Shown: positions 33,480-45,912, counted from the stretch's first letter. The stretch: DNA of 64,000 nt from Ancistrus triradiatus (GCA_025084515.1 JAJAGP010000015.1:558001-622000); one strand, 5' to 3'. The notes: generated by a model not told the origin, from the sequence alone. Translations and numbers: made by a program.

Positions 33480-33790
33480 TTTTTAAGTCATGTATTAAGC
33501 TTTTGCCAAGGCAAAGAATCTTATCCCATCTGGTCCGAAACCACAGAAGAGCTACTGTGGTACAAGTCACAGAACTGTTTAATGCTGGTTACAGGAGGAA
33601 TGTGTTTCATCAGCCAGTGCAGTGCCCGCTGCTGAGTACAGCGCTGCCTAGTCACAAACCTGGTTGGAGTGCCCACCCTGCTAACTCACGTGAACCAACA
33701 ATGGAGGCTAGAATAGTCATGAGAGTGTCAGAACTGGTCCTTGGAGCAACAGAAGAAGGTCATCTGTTCCTATGAATCCCGTTTTATTTT
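33480..33790 (+). mobile_element. Tc1-like transposase fragment (family G-Tc)
   Basis: Plus strand encodes LSHLVRNHRRATVVQVTELF and NAGYRRNVFHQPVQ, which match the helix-turn-helix part of another Tc1-like transposase, and later a broken EQQKKVI...ESRF segment. No TIRs seen. Confidence 0.6.
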
Positions 33791-33811
33791 CCACCAAGTG
33801 GACAGTTTGGT

Positions 33812-33999
33812 ACGTGTGGTAGCCTAGTGGTTAAGGTACTAGACTATGGACCACAAGGTCCAGGGTTCAAATCCCACCTTCGCAAAGCTGCAAGTTGGGT
33901 CCTTGAGCAAGGTCCTTAACCCTGGTTGGATTGTAAGATTGTATCAATTGTAAGTCGCTCTGGATAAGGGCGTCTGCTAAATGTTGTAAATGTAAATGT
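33812..33999 (+). repeat. SINE-A, plus orientation
   Basis: 'gtggtagcctagtggttaag' to 'gcgtctgctaaatgttgtaa', with a short deletion near 'gctgcaagttgggtcc'. Confidence 0.85.
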
Positions 34000-34249
34000 G
34001 TACAGTTTACCTGGGGAAGTGATGACACTTGAGTGCACTGTGGGAAAAAGACAAGCCAGCACAATACCAATATCAATATATGTGTCAGCAATTCTCAGAT
34101 ATGATGTGTAATCCATTCAATAAGATCTAAAAACACACTGAAAACTATTTAATCTGTTCAATGTCTGCAATACATTCCTAAAACAAAGTCCATAAAGAAA
34201 TGGTTTACCAATTTCGAAGGAGAATTTGCCAGCTTGCACAGAGTCACTG

Positions 34250-34470
34250 ACTTTAACTCCATCAGACATCTTTGAAATGAGCTGGAATGCCAACTGTGAG
34301 CATGGGCTTACTGTACAATATCATTGCCCGACCTCATAGTTATGTTCCAAAATATTGAAAAACCTCCTCAGATGAGTGAAGGCTATTGAAGCAGTACATC
34401 CATACTAATACCCATGATGTGATTTGGATATAATTTGTGGGTGTCCACAAAGTTTGGACTATATAGTATA
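34250..34470 (+). mobile_element. Tc1/mariner-like end fragment (family F)
   Basis: 'ctccatcagacatctttgaa' to 'gtgtccacaaagtttggact': transposase C-terminal coding remnant followed by one terminus, as in the non-autonomous element at 35825. It lies about 200 bp upstream of the putative mef2b promoter. Confidence 0.55.
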
Positions 34471-34689
34471 CTATAACTAATCTGCTAAAATCAACTAAAG
34501 CTATTTCTTAAGCAAATTAAATCTAAATTTAATGGCCAACAAAGAAATTGTCGAGGAGAAAAAATTGCATCTTGATTATGCTTTCCATTTTCTTTCACCT
34601 TGCTAGACGTTTGTAAACTTCACTACATTTTTCTTCCATTTAACTTCACGGCTCTGGCATGTCTTTAGAGAGTGCAGATGAGTGGCTGG

Positions 34690-34871
34690 TTATTGGCATT
34701 TCTTCGAGCCAATGGCGTGATGTGTGGGCGGGGATATGCAAATGACTCCAGAAGGCTGGTGGTACAGTATGAACAGCTGGAGGGTGAAATGCAGTAAAGC
34801 ATCGCAGCGGAAGACGCTGTTCAGAGACTGAGCTGCAGATTGTCCTTTACTGTCTGCCACCTCAACACCAG
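34690..34871 (+). promoter_or_regulatory. mef2b: Probable mef2b promoter and noncoding first exon
   Basis: An inverted CCAAT (ATTGG, 34692-34696), a direct CCAAT (34709-34713), a GC box (GGGCGG, from 34726) and a perfect octamer ATGCAAAT (34736-34743) are packed within about 50 bp. Downstream sequence runs to a good donor (CACCAG|gtaagatt, exon end 34871) and contains no ORF that must be translated. MEF2 genes typically begin with noncoding exons. The next exon in the same direction is the mef2b start exon, with acceptor at 46991-46992. The link across 12.1 kb is inference. Confidence 0.5.
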
Positions 34872-35824
34872 GTAAGATTTAAACCTCTGTAATACTGCTT
34901 AAGATTTAATGTCTGGATCTACTCAAGATTTAGTCATATATGAGCTGAATAATGCAAACAGGCTGCAAGTGGTTTTTACCAAGTGTATGTAGTTCAGCAT
35001 GGCTTGCATGAATTGATCCATGGGTTACGCAGACTAAATTAATGAACAAATGATTAAACAATAACAAACATGACTGGATTTTTACCCCATACTCAAACAT
35101 CTACTGAATGGAGTTCAGTGTGTGACACTTATTTAACTGTAATTGAAAATTGTAGATTAAAGAGAGACAAAAGCTCAATCAATTCTAAAGTGTAAGTGTA
35201 ATGTGCAGAGTTCATTCCAAGCTCTAACCCTGTCAGAAACAATACAATTAGTTTCCTAGCTGGTATTTAACATGGTAATGATCATCAGATTAAAAAATAT
35301 CCAATGACATGTACTATAAAATGTTTCTGTAGTAGTCTTTAGTTCCGTCATCTCCCTATGAAGCTGCATATTTCCATCTGCTTACTACATATTAAAGTGT
35401 GGTTTAAAACTGCAGTTTTAAGAACTCTAAGACCAAAAATGCAAATGTCTTTAATGTGATAATATGATACTTTAAGCTTAAAATGACCAATGTCTACATT
35501 TCTCTGTAGATATAAATCTAGAATAATGGATGTAAATGACTCCGTTTTTGGAGCATGGAATTATGAGTAGCCCCAGTTCATTTATCTATTTCTTCATCAG
35601 CATTGCTTCAACATTTCAGAAATATTGTGTAATGGTCAATATTTTTTTCAGAATTGGAAAGAGATAAAGCCACACTGCACCTTCCAAAGCATCATATTTA
35701 TATTGTTGCATATACAGACTCGTAAGGAAGCAACTCAGTCGCGCTGTAATCCATAACCATAGCAATTTAATCAAGTCTAAAGATCGAGATCGAGATAACT
35801 CACAGTTCTGGTAGAATTTAGCTA

Positions 35825-36386
35825 CACTCTATGGACAAAAGTTTGAGGACACCCAAAAAATTACATCCAGAACATGGATATTAGTATGGAGTTTGCCCCA
35901 TCTTTGATGCCACAACAGCCTTTGTACTTCTAAAAGGGCTTTCCACCAAATTTGGAAACATGACTGTGAGCTCGGCTTCTGATGTTAGACAATAAGGCCT
36001 GCTTTTGGCATTCCAGTGCATTTCCAAGATGTCTAATGGAGTTGAGCCAAGTTCAAAGTCAAAATGAACTCTATTGTCATTCAGACTACACAATAAGGAG
36101 TGCACGGCTGAATGAGATTGCATTCTCAATCGCAGTTGGCAAACCAATTACTTTGGATTTTGTTTAAGGACAGAAAGTTGATGAACTGACTTGTTGGAAG
36201 TGGAAACCTATAAATGTGTCATATTGAGTCACTGGGGTATTAGTACAACTCATTCTACCACCATTTGTCTATGGATAATCCAGAAATGTCTGCTTAATAT
36301 TATGAATGTGCTACTAATGAGTGTTGCTGAAATAGTAGAGCTCAATAATTAGAACATGGTCTCCACAAACTTCTGTCTACATAGTG
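35825..36386. mobile_element. Non-autonomous Tc1/mariner-like element (family F) flanked by TA
   Basis: Ends CACTCTATGGACAAAAGTTT and the complement of CACTATGTAGACAGAAGTTT; both flanks are TA. An unrelated repeat piece ('atgaactctattgtcattca') is inserted at about 36056-36150. Confidence 0.7.
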
Positions 36387-36499
36387 TATATTGGATTTAA
36401 AGGCCTAAAGAATAATAGGTTATTAATAATAAGTTATTTTCTATCTATCTGACTAGCTAGTTATCTACAAGAAAGACTAGGTTAAGAGAAAATGCTGGC

Positions 36500-36786
36500 A
36501 CAGGAGGCGCAGCAGTCTACAGCCACAGCCCAACACTGTGGGAGACCAGTGTTTGAGTCTCAGCAGTGCTTCCAGAATGCCTGAGTGCTGTACAGACAAG
36601 ACTGACTGTGTCTGAGAGTGGGAAGGTTGGACGGGGATTCATCCCCTGCCACTGAGTCTTGGCTCTCCCAAGGTTTCTTCCTTATAATGTTTAGGGAGTT
36701 TTCCCTCTCCACTGTTGCCTTAGCCTTGTAAAGCTGTTTTGAGACAATGCTTTGTAAAAAGTGCTATAGAAATAAATCTGATTTTG
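36500..36786 (+). repeat. Composite of SINE-like repeat and LINE-tail repeat R
   Basis: A 'tggcacaggaggcgcagcag' head runs into 'tctcccaaggtttcttcctt' and 'gctatagaaataaatctgat'. This may be a chimeric retrotransposed copy or a nested insertion. Confidence 0.5.
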
Positions 36787-36989
36787 ACTGCAACAGACAC
36801 TCATCTAGCTGACCAGGCACAAAGATTGCGGGCGGATGCAGCAAGCTTGGTCAGTTCACTTAGTCTGTATCTGCTACTGAAAAATGGTCATAGGATCTGA
36901 ATTGTGCAAAGACATTCATGTGAATGCAGCCCTTCTGGCCATGTGGGTGGCAGTAGATGCCAAGAAACTGGGCAATTAGAGAAGCCAAA

Positions 36990-37180
36990 TTACATTTATG
37001 TCATTTAGCAGATGCCCTTATCCAGAGCAACTTACAATTGATACAATCTTACAGTCAAACAATTGTGGGTTAAGGGCCTTTCTCAACGACCCAACAGTGG
37101 TAGCTTGGCAGAGCTGGGATTTGAACACGGGACCTTCTGGGCCTTAGGCCAATGCCTTACCACTAGACTACTACAGCCCA
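36990..37180 (-). repeat. SINE-A, minus orientation
   Basis: 'tcatttagcagatgccctta' through 'ccttaccactagactactac'. Confidence 0.8.
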
Positions 37181-37507
37181 CAAAGTATGAATAAAATAAA
37201 ATATCAAGACAAAATAGATCGTTATTATGGTATGATGGTCTTAATATCATTCTACATGACTAAATGTAAATAACTAAAAAGAACTAACAATTATCCCTTA
37301 CAGCACCATTCATTGCCAGTCTTGTATATACATTACTGTGCAATGTCAGATTAGATATACTATTGTTTTTGCAATGGAATAATGACCATATATAATTATT
37401 TCTCAGTCTCTTTATTAGAATATAACCAATACAATACAGGAAATGTGTAAGCAGTATAAAAAAATAAAAATAAAAACCCCAGAAAAAAACAGCTTATGTG
37501 ACAAATA

Positions 37508-37832
37508 CAGGAGGTCCTCGGGTTACGTCAGTCCCGACTTTCGTGGTTACGACACATCTCCCATTTACTGTATAAAGCCTTGTTTCGACTTAAGTGGTTT
37601 TGCGTCGTAAATATCGTAACGTGAACTTCGTGTTTGGTGTGCGCGGCCGAAGAATACACGGTTACGCGCCTCGTTTTTTGATAATTACTGGGTTAGGATG
37701 GGTGTTAGGATAGGATAAGTGCTTACAGTATGTTATTTACGTACAGTATGTACGTATGTTCCGACTTACACCGAAAATCGGTTTACGACGCGACGTAGGA
37801 ACGGATCAACGTCGTAAGTCGAGGACCCCCTG
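37508..37832. mobile_element. MITE with 'gggtcctcg' ends, flanked by TA
   Basis: Left CAGGAGGTCCTCGGGTTACG and right complementary to CAGGGGGTCCTCGACTTACG, both next to TA. 325 bp, no ORF, several CGTAA/TTACG words. It abuts a family D Tc1 fragment. Confidence 0.8.
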
Positions 37833-37835
37833 TAT

Positions 37836-38085
37836 TTAGTGGTCTTTTTGCAAGGCTAGTAGCCAAGAAACCACGTTTTGGGAAGAGGAACAGGGTGGAA
37901 AAGCTAAGATTTGCTGAAGCTCACAAAGACTGGAATGAAGATCAGTGGAAAAAAGTATTATGGAGTGACAAACCAAGTTTGAACCTGTTTGGTCCACTCA
38001 TCGACAATATGTGGTCATTATAGCATTGCTGAAACAACAAATCAAATGGTGGCCTAAGACTTTTGCATAGTATTGCAAGTTTGGA
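37836..38085 (+). mobile_element. Tc1/mariner-like fragment (family D)
   Basis: Plus strand encodes LVAKKPRFGKRNRVEKLRFA and EAHKDWNEDQWKKVLWSDKP, a DDE-transposase stretch around the first catalytic Asp (WSD). Ends 'ggcctaagacttttgcatag'. The rest is missing. Confidence 0.7.
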
Positions 38086-38848
38086 GACTACTGGTCAGCC
38101 ATTTTAATTAATCACTAACAAGTTAACTGTTCTGAGATGAACAAAAACACTAGTGGATCGTCTGGATAGCCTTTGAACATGACAAAGGATTTCACACCTT
38201 TTAAAATGAATTAATATTGGAGAAATATGTCATATTTAAGTTTCCTGCAAAGGCTGTGAACTACCTTTCATTCAGGAAATCAGCAAAATCTGGGGTGCCA
38301 AAACTTTTGCATGTCTCTTGACGAGTCTCCACAAACTGTCAGATGTTTATCTCCTCATACAGACTGTCTGACTCAGTTCTAACTCTGCACAGCTCTTGTG
38401 GATGTATATCTTTCGAATGCAAATTGGATTCTAGTTTGCTATTTTTAGCCTAGTTTAGTTTCTCATCTCATCAGGAGCAGCCATGAGGCTCAACAGTTGA
38501 GACCTGAAATTGGGTTTCTGTGTGCTGAGATCGTACCGTACAGTCAAATGAGCTTAGGTGATATTTCTATGTGCTAGAAAAGTGATGAGCCAGGATTTTC
38601 TGTTGTTTTTTTTTACATAGTGATATTTAACCGATATTTTAACCACATTCATTTACATACAGGGTCAGAGCCAGGGCAGAATCAGTGGGCGTTATCTGAA
38701 ATTTTCAATGGGGCGGTGATGATTGAGTGAAACATATTTTGCCACCACCAAATACGAAAAGGCATAATCTTGAAGCTTCAAAACAGTGGTAATATTCAGT
38801 CAGCAATACCTGAAGCTGCTTCAGCATTATCAAATCCACTCACCAGCC

Positions 38849-39480
38849 ACTTTATTAGGTCCACCTGTTCAAATGCTTGTTAATGCAAATATCTAATCAG
38901 CCAATCACATGACAGAAATTCAATGCATTTAGGCCTGTAGACATGGTTAAGATGACCTGCTGAAGTTCAAACTGAGCATCAGAAAGGTGATGTAATGACT
39001 TTGAACATTGGATGGTTGTTGGTACTAGAAGGTTTGGTCTGAGTGTTTTAGAAACTGATGATCTACTGGGATTTTCACACACTAGGGTTTATAGAGAATG
39101 GTCCAACAAAGTGAAAATATCCAGTGAGTGCAGTTCTCTGGCCGAAAATGCCTTGTTGAAGCCAGAGGTCAGAGTAGAGTGGCCAGACTGGTTCAAACTG
39201 ACAGAAAAGTAACAGTAACTCAAATAACCACTCGTTACAAGTGAGCTACGCAGAAGAGCATCTCTGAATGCACAACACATGGAACCTACAGCAGCAGAAG
39301 ACCACACCGGGTGCCAATTCTGTCAGCTAAGAATGGCAACTGAGGCGACAATTTACACAGGTCTGAGGAGTCTTGATTTCTGCTGTGACATTCAGATCGT
39401 GGGGTCAGAATTTGATGTAAACAACATAAAAAATGATCAGGAAGATCATCAGTTTTTATACAATGCATTCCAATATAGTC
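38849..39480 (+). mobile_element. Tc1/mariner-like family C 5' fragment
   Basis: Starts CACTTTATTAGGTCCACCTG (one mismatch from the TIR of the copy at 628) and continues 'aatcagccaatcacatgaca', 'tgccttgttgaagccagagg'. The 3' half is missing. Confidence 0.75.
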
Positions 39481-39694
39481 TGTAGCTATTCTCCTCTCAC
39501 CTTGCCAACACTGAGCTCCCGTCTGTTCAAGGGTTTACTCTGAATTCAACAACATTCCAGAGTTTGAAAGACCAAAGTACTTTAGATTTATAACATACCA
39601 TTACTGTATAGCACTTATTTGTCTACTCTCCTCATTAGTATGGTTTATATTTTGAGCTTACTGCTTTTACCTATGTAGTACACATTCTGTTATT

Positions 39695-40010
39695 TCAAGA
39701 TTCAAGAGTTTTATTGTCATGTGCACAAAGTAAGACAGGCGTTACAGTGTACAATGAATACTCCTTTCACAGATTATTTACAATTAAACTAGATTACAAT
39801 TTACAGTTAAAATAATTTAAATTGTACAGTATTGTGCAAGTCTATATGGATTACTGTTCAGGAGAATTATACACTGAGAAGAGTATGAGAAGGTAATGAC
39901 TATTTACATTATTGTGCAAATAGGACGAGCAGCACAAACAGTTAACACTCTGTTATAAAGTGCATATGTGCATTATTGAAAATGACAGATGGTTTATAAA
40001 TAGTGTGTTT
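39695..40010 (+). repeat. Fish retroelement-like repeat (family L)
   Basis: 'attcaagagttttattgtca' and 'gacaggcgttacagtgtaca'. A short related piece lies at 36056-36150. Confidence 0.5.
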
Positions 40011-40061
40011 TGACCGAAATTCAGATATTGGTCATTGTTCTTGCTTTGTGATATATACCTA

Positions 40062-40620
40062 CAGTGGTGCTTGAAATATTACAATAATACATATTAGTGA
40101 GTGGCAAAAGTATGTGAATCTTTGCTTTTAGTATCTGCTGTGACCCCCCTGTGCAGCAATAACTGCAACTTAATGTTTCCTGTAACTGTTGATCAGTCCT
40201 GCACACCGGCTTGGAGGAATTTTAGCCCATTCCTCCGTACAGAACAGCTTCAGCTGTGTTTCCTCATATTAGCTGCTCGCTACACAGATGGGATAAGGTT
40301 CTTATGCTGGAATGCAGTGTTTTCCTTTCTCCAAACATAATGCTTTTCTTTTAAACCAAAAATTTTGGTCTCATCCGTCCACAAAACATTCTTCCAATAG
40401 CCTTCTGGCTTTTCCACATGACCTTTAGCAAACTACAGATGAGCAAAGGTTCACATACTTTTGCCACTCACTAATATGTAATATTGGATCACTGTCCTCG
40501 ATAAATAAATGACCAAGTATAATATTTTTGTCTCATTTATTTAACTGGGTTCTCTTTATCTACTTTTATTACTTGTGTGAAAATCTGATGATGTTTTAGG
40601 TCATATTTATGCAGTTGTAT
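40062..40620 (-). mobile_element. Tc1-like family B relic with internal deletions
   Basis: Opens CAGTGGTGCTTGAAATATTA and closes near 'gatgttttaggtcatattta'. 'gctacacagatgggataagg' marks a deletion joining distant parts of the element. No usable ORF. Confidence 0.8.
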
Positions 40621-41413
40621 TCCTTTTACCCCCTTCTCAACTAAGGTATGTACACCATTTTTTACATACCCTATTTAGGAAGAGCATAATTTATGTTGTT
40701 GCCCAAGCAAACATTTCAAATGCCCACTAAAAATGACGCCCTAATAACGTCTCTTCTCGGAGCAGCCATGATGAAGCTGTTTGTTATTGGTGTTGAGGCA
40801 GTGTTGTTCCTTTGAGGGTCCAGCAATTAGTCTGCTAGGCCCTATGGGAGAAAGTGTCTGAGTGCTTAGCCTGCTTTGTGTTTGTTAGTATTCTTTTCCA
40901 CTCCATAGCCTCTGGGAGGAAAACTGTGCTGCTAAAGATCCAGAAGTGATCAAAGAAGTGAAAAGGATTGCACGATGGCATGATACCACCAGTGAATATT
41001 ACTTCCAACCTTTCATGGACATAATCAACAAAGAATAGATTTAGTTCTTCACAACATCTGTTCAGAAACTTTTATTTTATGCATAATTAGACTTGGAATG
41101 TGAGGGAACTGGAGTACCTAGATGAAACCCACACAAACACGGGGGAGAACATGCAAACTACACACAGACAGAGTCTTACTTAGCCACCATACTTCCCATC
41201 TGGAAAATAGTTTCCAATATATTTTATGTTGACAATGTAAAATCTCATTCAAATGTTTATGTTCCCTTGGTCGCATTACTGTACATGGGTTAATTTTCTA
41301 AGTGAAAAGACCTAATGGACCTTTCTTTGCAGAAATATTATAATTAAAATATCCTGAGCCATCTTCAAAAGGAAATGAAATTTCCAGATGACCCACTCAC
41401 ATTTTTGTAGGCT

Positions 41414-42047
41414 CTTACAATGTAACCTAAAAGTAGATAAAAAGAACCCAGTTAAACAAATGAGAAAAAATATTATACTTGGTCATTTATTTATTGAGGG
41501 AAATGATCCAATGTTACATATTAGTGAGTGGCAAAAGTATGTGAACCTCTAGGATTAGCAGTTAATTTGAAGGTGAAATTAGAGTCAGGTGTTTTCAATC
41601 AATGGGATGACAGTCAGGTGTGAGTGGGCACCCTGTTTTATTTAAAGAACAGTAATCTATCAAAGTCTGCTCTTCACAACACACGTTTGTGGAAGTGTAT
41701 CACGGCACGAACAAAGGAGATTTCTGAGGACCTCAGAGAAAGAGTTGTTGATGCTCATCAGGCTGGAAAAGGTTACAAAACCATCTCTAAAGAGTTTGGA
41801 CTCCACCAATCCACAGTCAGACAGATTGTGTACAAATGGAGGAAATTCAAGACCATTGTTACCCTCCCCAGGAGTGGTCAACCAACAAAGATCACTCCAA
41901 GAGCAAGGCGTGTAATAGTTGGCTAGTTCACTGGGTTCTCTTTATCTACTTTTAGGACTTGTGTGAAAATCTGATGATGTTTTAGGTCATATTTAGGCAG
42001 AAATATAGAAAATTCTAAAGGGTTAAAAAACTTTCAAGCACCACTGT
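41414..42047 (+). mobile_element. Tc1-like family B relic, internally deleted
   Basis: Plus strand 41702-41926 encodes TARTKEISEDLRERVVDAHQ and GYKTISKEFGLHQSTVRQIV (the paired helix-turn-helix), then jumps to the right end at 'ggctagttcactgggttctc' and finishes TTTCAAGCACCACTG at 42047. The N-terminal half is one of the best preserved here. Confidence 0.85.
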
Positions 42048-42419
42048 ATACTGGGGGCCAAAAGACAGAGACACTAGTGAAAATGCTTCTATTTTGTATT
42101 TTTCCTGAATTTAATACAATGTTTTCATTACCATATAATGGCCCCCAAAATACTTCAAACAACTATTTGAAGTGTTAATGTGTTAATTGGAAATTGCGGT
42201 GGAGATCAACGAGTCCAATGTTTGAGGAAACATTAATTGTAAACTGTCGTTATTGAATACCAACAATCCATTCAAACATGGTAAATCAATAAAATCTACA
42301 TTCAGATTGGTTAACAGGGCAAATTGTATTATTGTATTTGTGTAATTGTATAAAATGTATTCTTTAATTTTATGTATAATATAATATAATATTTAATATT
42401 GTACAAATATTACCACAGA

Positions 42420-42600
42420 TAAACACCAGATACTGAAAGCAAAGGTTCACATACTTTTGCCACTCACTAATATGTAATATTGGATCTGTTTCTTCAATAA
42501 GTAAATGACCAAGTATAATATTTTTGTCTCATTTGTTTAACTGGGTTCTCTTTATCTACTTTTAGGACTTGTGTGAAAATTTGTTGATGTATTTGATGAT
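42420..42600 (+). mobile_element. Tc1-like family B right-end fragment
   Basis: 'actgaaagcaaaggttcaca' to 'gacttgtgtgaaaatttgtt'. Terminal bases are missing. Confidence 0.7.
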
Positions 42601-44380
42601 GTATGCATGTATTTCAGACTATTGGCCCACACTGCATGTTATATGTATATTTGTCCCCTACAGAGCTTGTGTTAACTTCTTTTCATTTCAAAATCTTTTT
42701 CATTAGACTGTTTCTGTGCTAGTACAACAAAATCGTGCGATTTCAAAATAAATCCAAAATCTAATTTTCGATACAGCCGTGCGTACTGATATGAGCTTAC
42801 ACTGTAGCACTGCGTTTGTGCTGATGCTTTAGTAAATATGAGGAACTAGGGTTTAATCTTAGCAACAGATGTGGAGCTTGGTGATAGTGATCTGTTCTTG
42901 CAGAGACCACTTCCCTGCAATTCTATTCATATCAGTACATGCAACTGTCCAGCACCAACACGCAGTCACCTGTGAATCAAGCAGGCATGAGCGTTAATGT
43001 TCCACACAGCCCTGCATCTACTTTATAAGGCAAAAATGCTGCGAGATATGGATTCCTGGAGTGTCTGGGTGCCAGGAGTGGGCGAGAGGGCAACAGCACT
43101 GCTGGGTCATGGGAACCGAAGCGGCATGTCCGTTCACCATTGGGTTTGAAGTTCTAAAAATAGGAAAGGCCAAACATGTCTAATATGAAGAGGGCAGCAC
43201 TGGATCTCGCAGTGAGCTTTGCGTCAGGAGATGACTTGTCTCAATTCAGAGAGAATCGAGCAACTAACCATAGACTTCTTTTATTTAAAGATGAGAACAT
43301 GGAGTGCATTGAGTATATCATATTTCAGCGAGCGAATAAGCGGAACTAAGTGTGAGGACAATTTTAGAGACCATATTAGGTTAGGAAATATCACTAAATA
43401 GTGGCAGTTGTGAACGAATCCAGGAAACACTATTTTTTCAGTATGTGTTTAACATACGGATAAGTTACGCTAAGAATTTTGTAGCAATGTACACAATGTT
43501 CTCCTAACCTTTTAGTCTTTTTAGCCAAGACATGCCTGTAACAGAGTCAGCATCAAGGAGGGAACATTTATTTCCATTTTTTAAACACGTTATTCATTGT
43601 AAAATACTTCAAATTACAGATTCGATCTTCATTCCATTGTGCTCTTTTATGTTCTAAACTTCAGTTTTCAAACTCATAATGTAGTTATGAATTTACTGCC
43701 ACCTGTGGTTAATTAGCTACAAAACTAAGCAGAAGGAAACAGTTCAGTGGTGCTTCCTCAATTCTCTGTCTTCTACAATGAAGTCAAGACCAGTTATTTG
43801 TGAGAACCTTTAGTAGCCATGTAAGATTTCCACGCCATGCTCAGTCTAGCTCAATATAACCAAAAACACGTCACACCTATTTTGATAATGGGTGTCAGCA
43901 GGGATGACGACACTGACGCGGCATTGTGTACTGTCATTGTGGGTCATTGTAGGTGTGAAAGGGTGGCTGTTGTTCAAGGTATAGAAATTAGTGCATTCAA
44001 ACATTTTATTGACAAAACTGCATTGGGATTAACTGCGTTTTTGCCTTGCTGATATTTGACCATAAAGAAATAGTTTTGACCTTAAAACAGCACTACGCAA
44101 CCATGTGAGTGGACAATATAAACATCGACAGAATGTGTTACTTTTAATAATTCAATAACACTCTTTTCAGCATTTGCTGCGTCACACAATTTCATTGAGA
44201 CCTCTCTAACAGAGGGCTGCCGAGATGTTGGGTTGAGAACACAATCAAAGCCACAACAAAGACCCGGGAATACCAAATAAATACCACACAATACCAAATA
44301 TTCATGTATCACCTACAGTACATGCAAGCTGTTATCTCATGAACAATGTGATGGAGAGTGTTATTTGATGGAACCTGCTG
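42601..44380 (+). other. mef2b intron 1 segment, nothing firm
   Basis: No repeat or exon could be recognised. Short ORFs here have no recognisable product. Confidence 0.4.
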
Positions 44381-44383
44381 TGT

Positions 44384-44668
44384 TGAGGGTGGCTTAGTGG
44401 TGCAGTAGTTTGCCTCAGCTCCGCGATCCCCGGTATGATCCTGACCCTGGGCTCTGCCTGTGTGGAGTTGGCATATCCTCCCCATGTCTGCAGTCTAAAG
44501 ACGTGTGTTAGGTTATTTGGTGTTTCCAAAGTGTGGTTGGGGTGTGTGTGTGTGTATGATTGTTTCTGCCTTGCAACCTGTGTCACTGACTGGACACCAG
44601 CTTTCCCAGGACCCTGACTAGGATTAAACAGATAAGACAATGAATCAATGAGTGAATGAGTGAATGCT
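44384..44668 (+). repeat. SINE-like repeat ('ggtggcttagtggtgcag')
   Basis: Same family as 1421-1700, ending in 'gaatgagtgaatg' tandem words. Contains a short (GT)n. Confidence 0.6.
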
Positions 44669-44681
44669 GTGTAATTAGTAG

Positions 44682-45268
44682 GGGTGTAATGATACATTGT
44701 GACATGACGCATTGCAATGCTAAAATGTGATGATGTGCATGGTGGAGCTTATTAATTATTAATCCATCTAATGCAGTTGCATTTTTCAACACCAGAGGCC
44801 GCATGTTTTCCATTCTCAGTGATTCTGATTGTTTACTTTGACTTTTAATTTAAGATAGCACTTAGTTTACATTTACATTTACAGCATTTAGCAGACGCCC
44901 TTATCCAGAGCGACTTACAATTGATACAGTCTTACAATCCAAGCAATTGCGGGTTAAGGGCCTTGCTCAAGGACCCAACAGTGGCAGCTTGGCAGAGGTG
45001 GGATTTGAACCCTGGACCTTCAGGTACAGAGTCCAGGATCTTAACCACTGGGCTACCACAGTTATTTAAACTGTTACACATTTTTGTTGCAGTAGCATAT
45101 TTAAAACTCCTCATTCTAAGCTTCTGTTTCCTGTATGTTTTTTTTTTAATTGCAGGGTATTATAAGTTCTTTTTGTTTCGAAACTTATACCAGAAAATGT
45201 GCAAAAAAAAAAGGAATGGTTTTCGATTAAATCGAATCTTGAACTCAGTATCGTGAATCGAATTGAAG
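44682..45268. repeat. hAT-like family G element carrying a SINE
   Basis: 'aggggtgtaatgatacattg' at the left and 'gtatcgtgaatcgaattgaa' at the right. SINE-A at 44866-45064 splits it. Confidence 0.5.
44866..45064 (-). repeat. SINE-A, minus orientation
   Basis: Complete copy from 'ttacatttacatttacagca' to 'ttaaccactgggctaccaca', one of the least diverged. Confidence 0.88.
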
Positions 45269-45407
45269 TGTGAGCAGAGTGACTCGTTATGCTCTAGTAA
45301 TTAGCAAAGAGTACAAGGAAGTGTCCAAAATCACTCCAAAATCGCTCTCACCAATGATGTCTCTATAGGCTAATGGTGCTCTTTCTATTATGTAGAATGT
45401 AGGAAAT

Positions 45408-45912
45408 AGGACTGTGGTGGCCTAGTGGTGTAAGTCACCGTCAGGCAGATTTTATTTACATAGGCGCTGTTTACAATGGAGGGATGTGTCTCAAAGTCAG
45501 CAACTTTACAAGTTTAGATTATCTCCTAATAACTACGTCCAATCCCAAATTGAGCAAGCCTAGGGCGACAGTGGCAAGGAAAAACTCCCTAGTTCTAGGA
45601 AGAAACCTTGGGAGGACCAAGACTCAAAAAGGGACCCAACCTCCTTGGGCGGCGTAGATGATAAATCTAAGAGCGAAACTAAAGTCATGGAGTCATACTT
45701 CAAATAAAACGTAAAATCTGCACATCGGAATTAAGTGGCCCGGGTATTAAGGTTAAGGTTAAGGTACTGGACTATAGCCCAAAAGATCCAGAGTTCAAAT
45801 CCCACTTCTGTCAAGCAGTCATTGTTTGGTCCTTGAGTCCTTAATTGCTTGGATTGTATGATTGTATTAACTGTAAGTTGCTCTGGATAAGGGCGTCTGC
45901 TAAAGCTAAAGC
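45408..45912 (+). repeat. SINE-A split by an antisense LINE-tail repeat R
   Basis: SINE head (45408-45436) and body (about 45749-45912) are separated by an inverted copy of repeat R: 'gacagtggcaaggaaaaact' and 'ctcaaaaagggacccaacct' at about 45437-45700. Confidence 0.75.
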
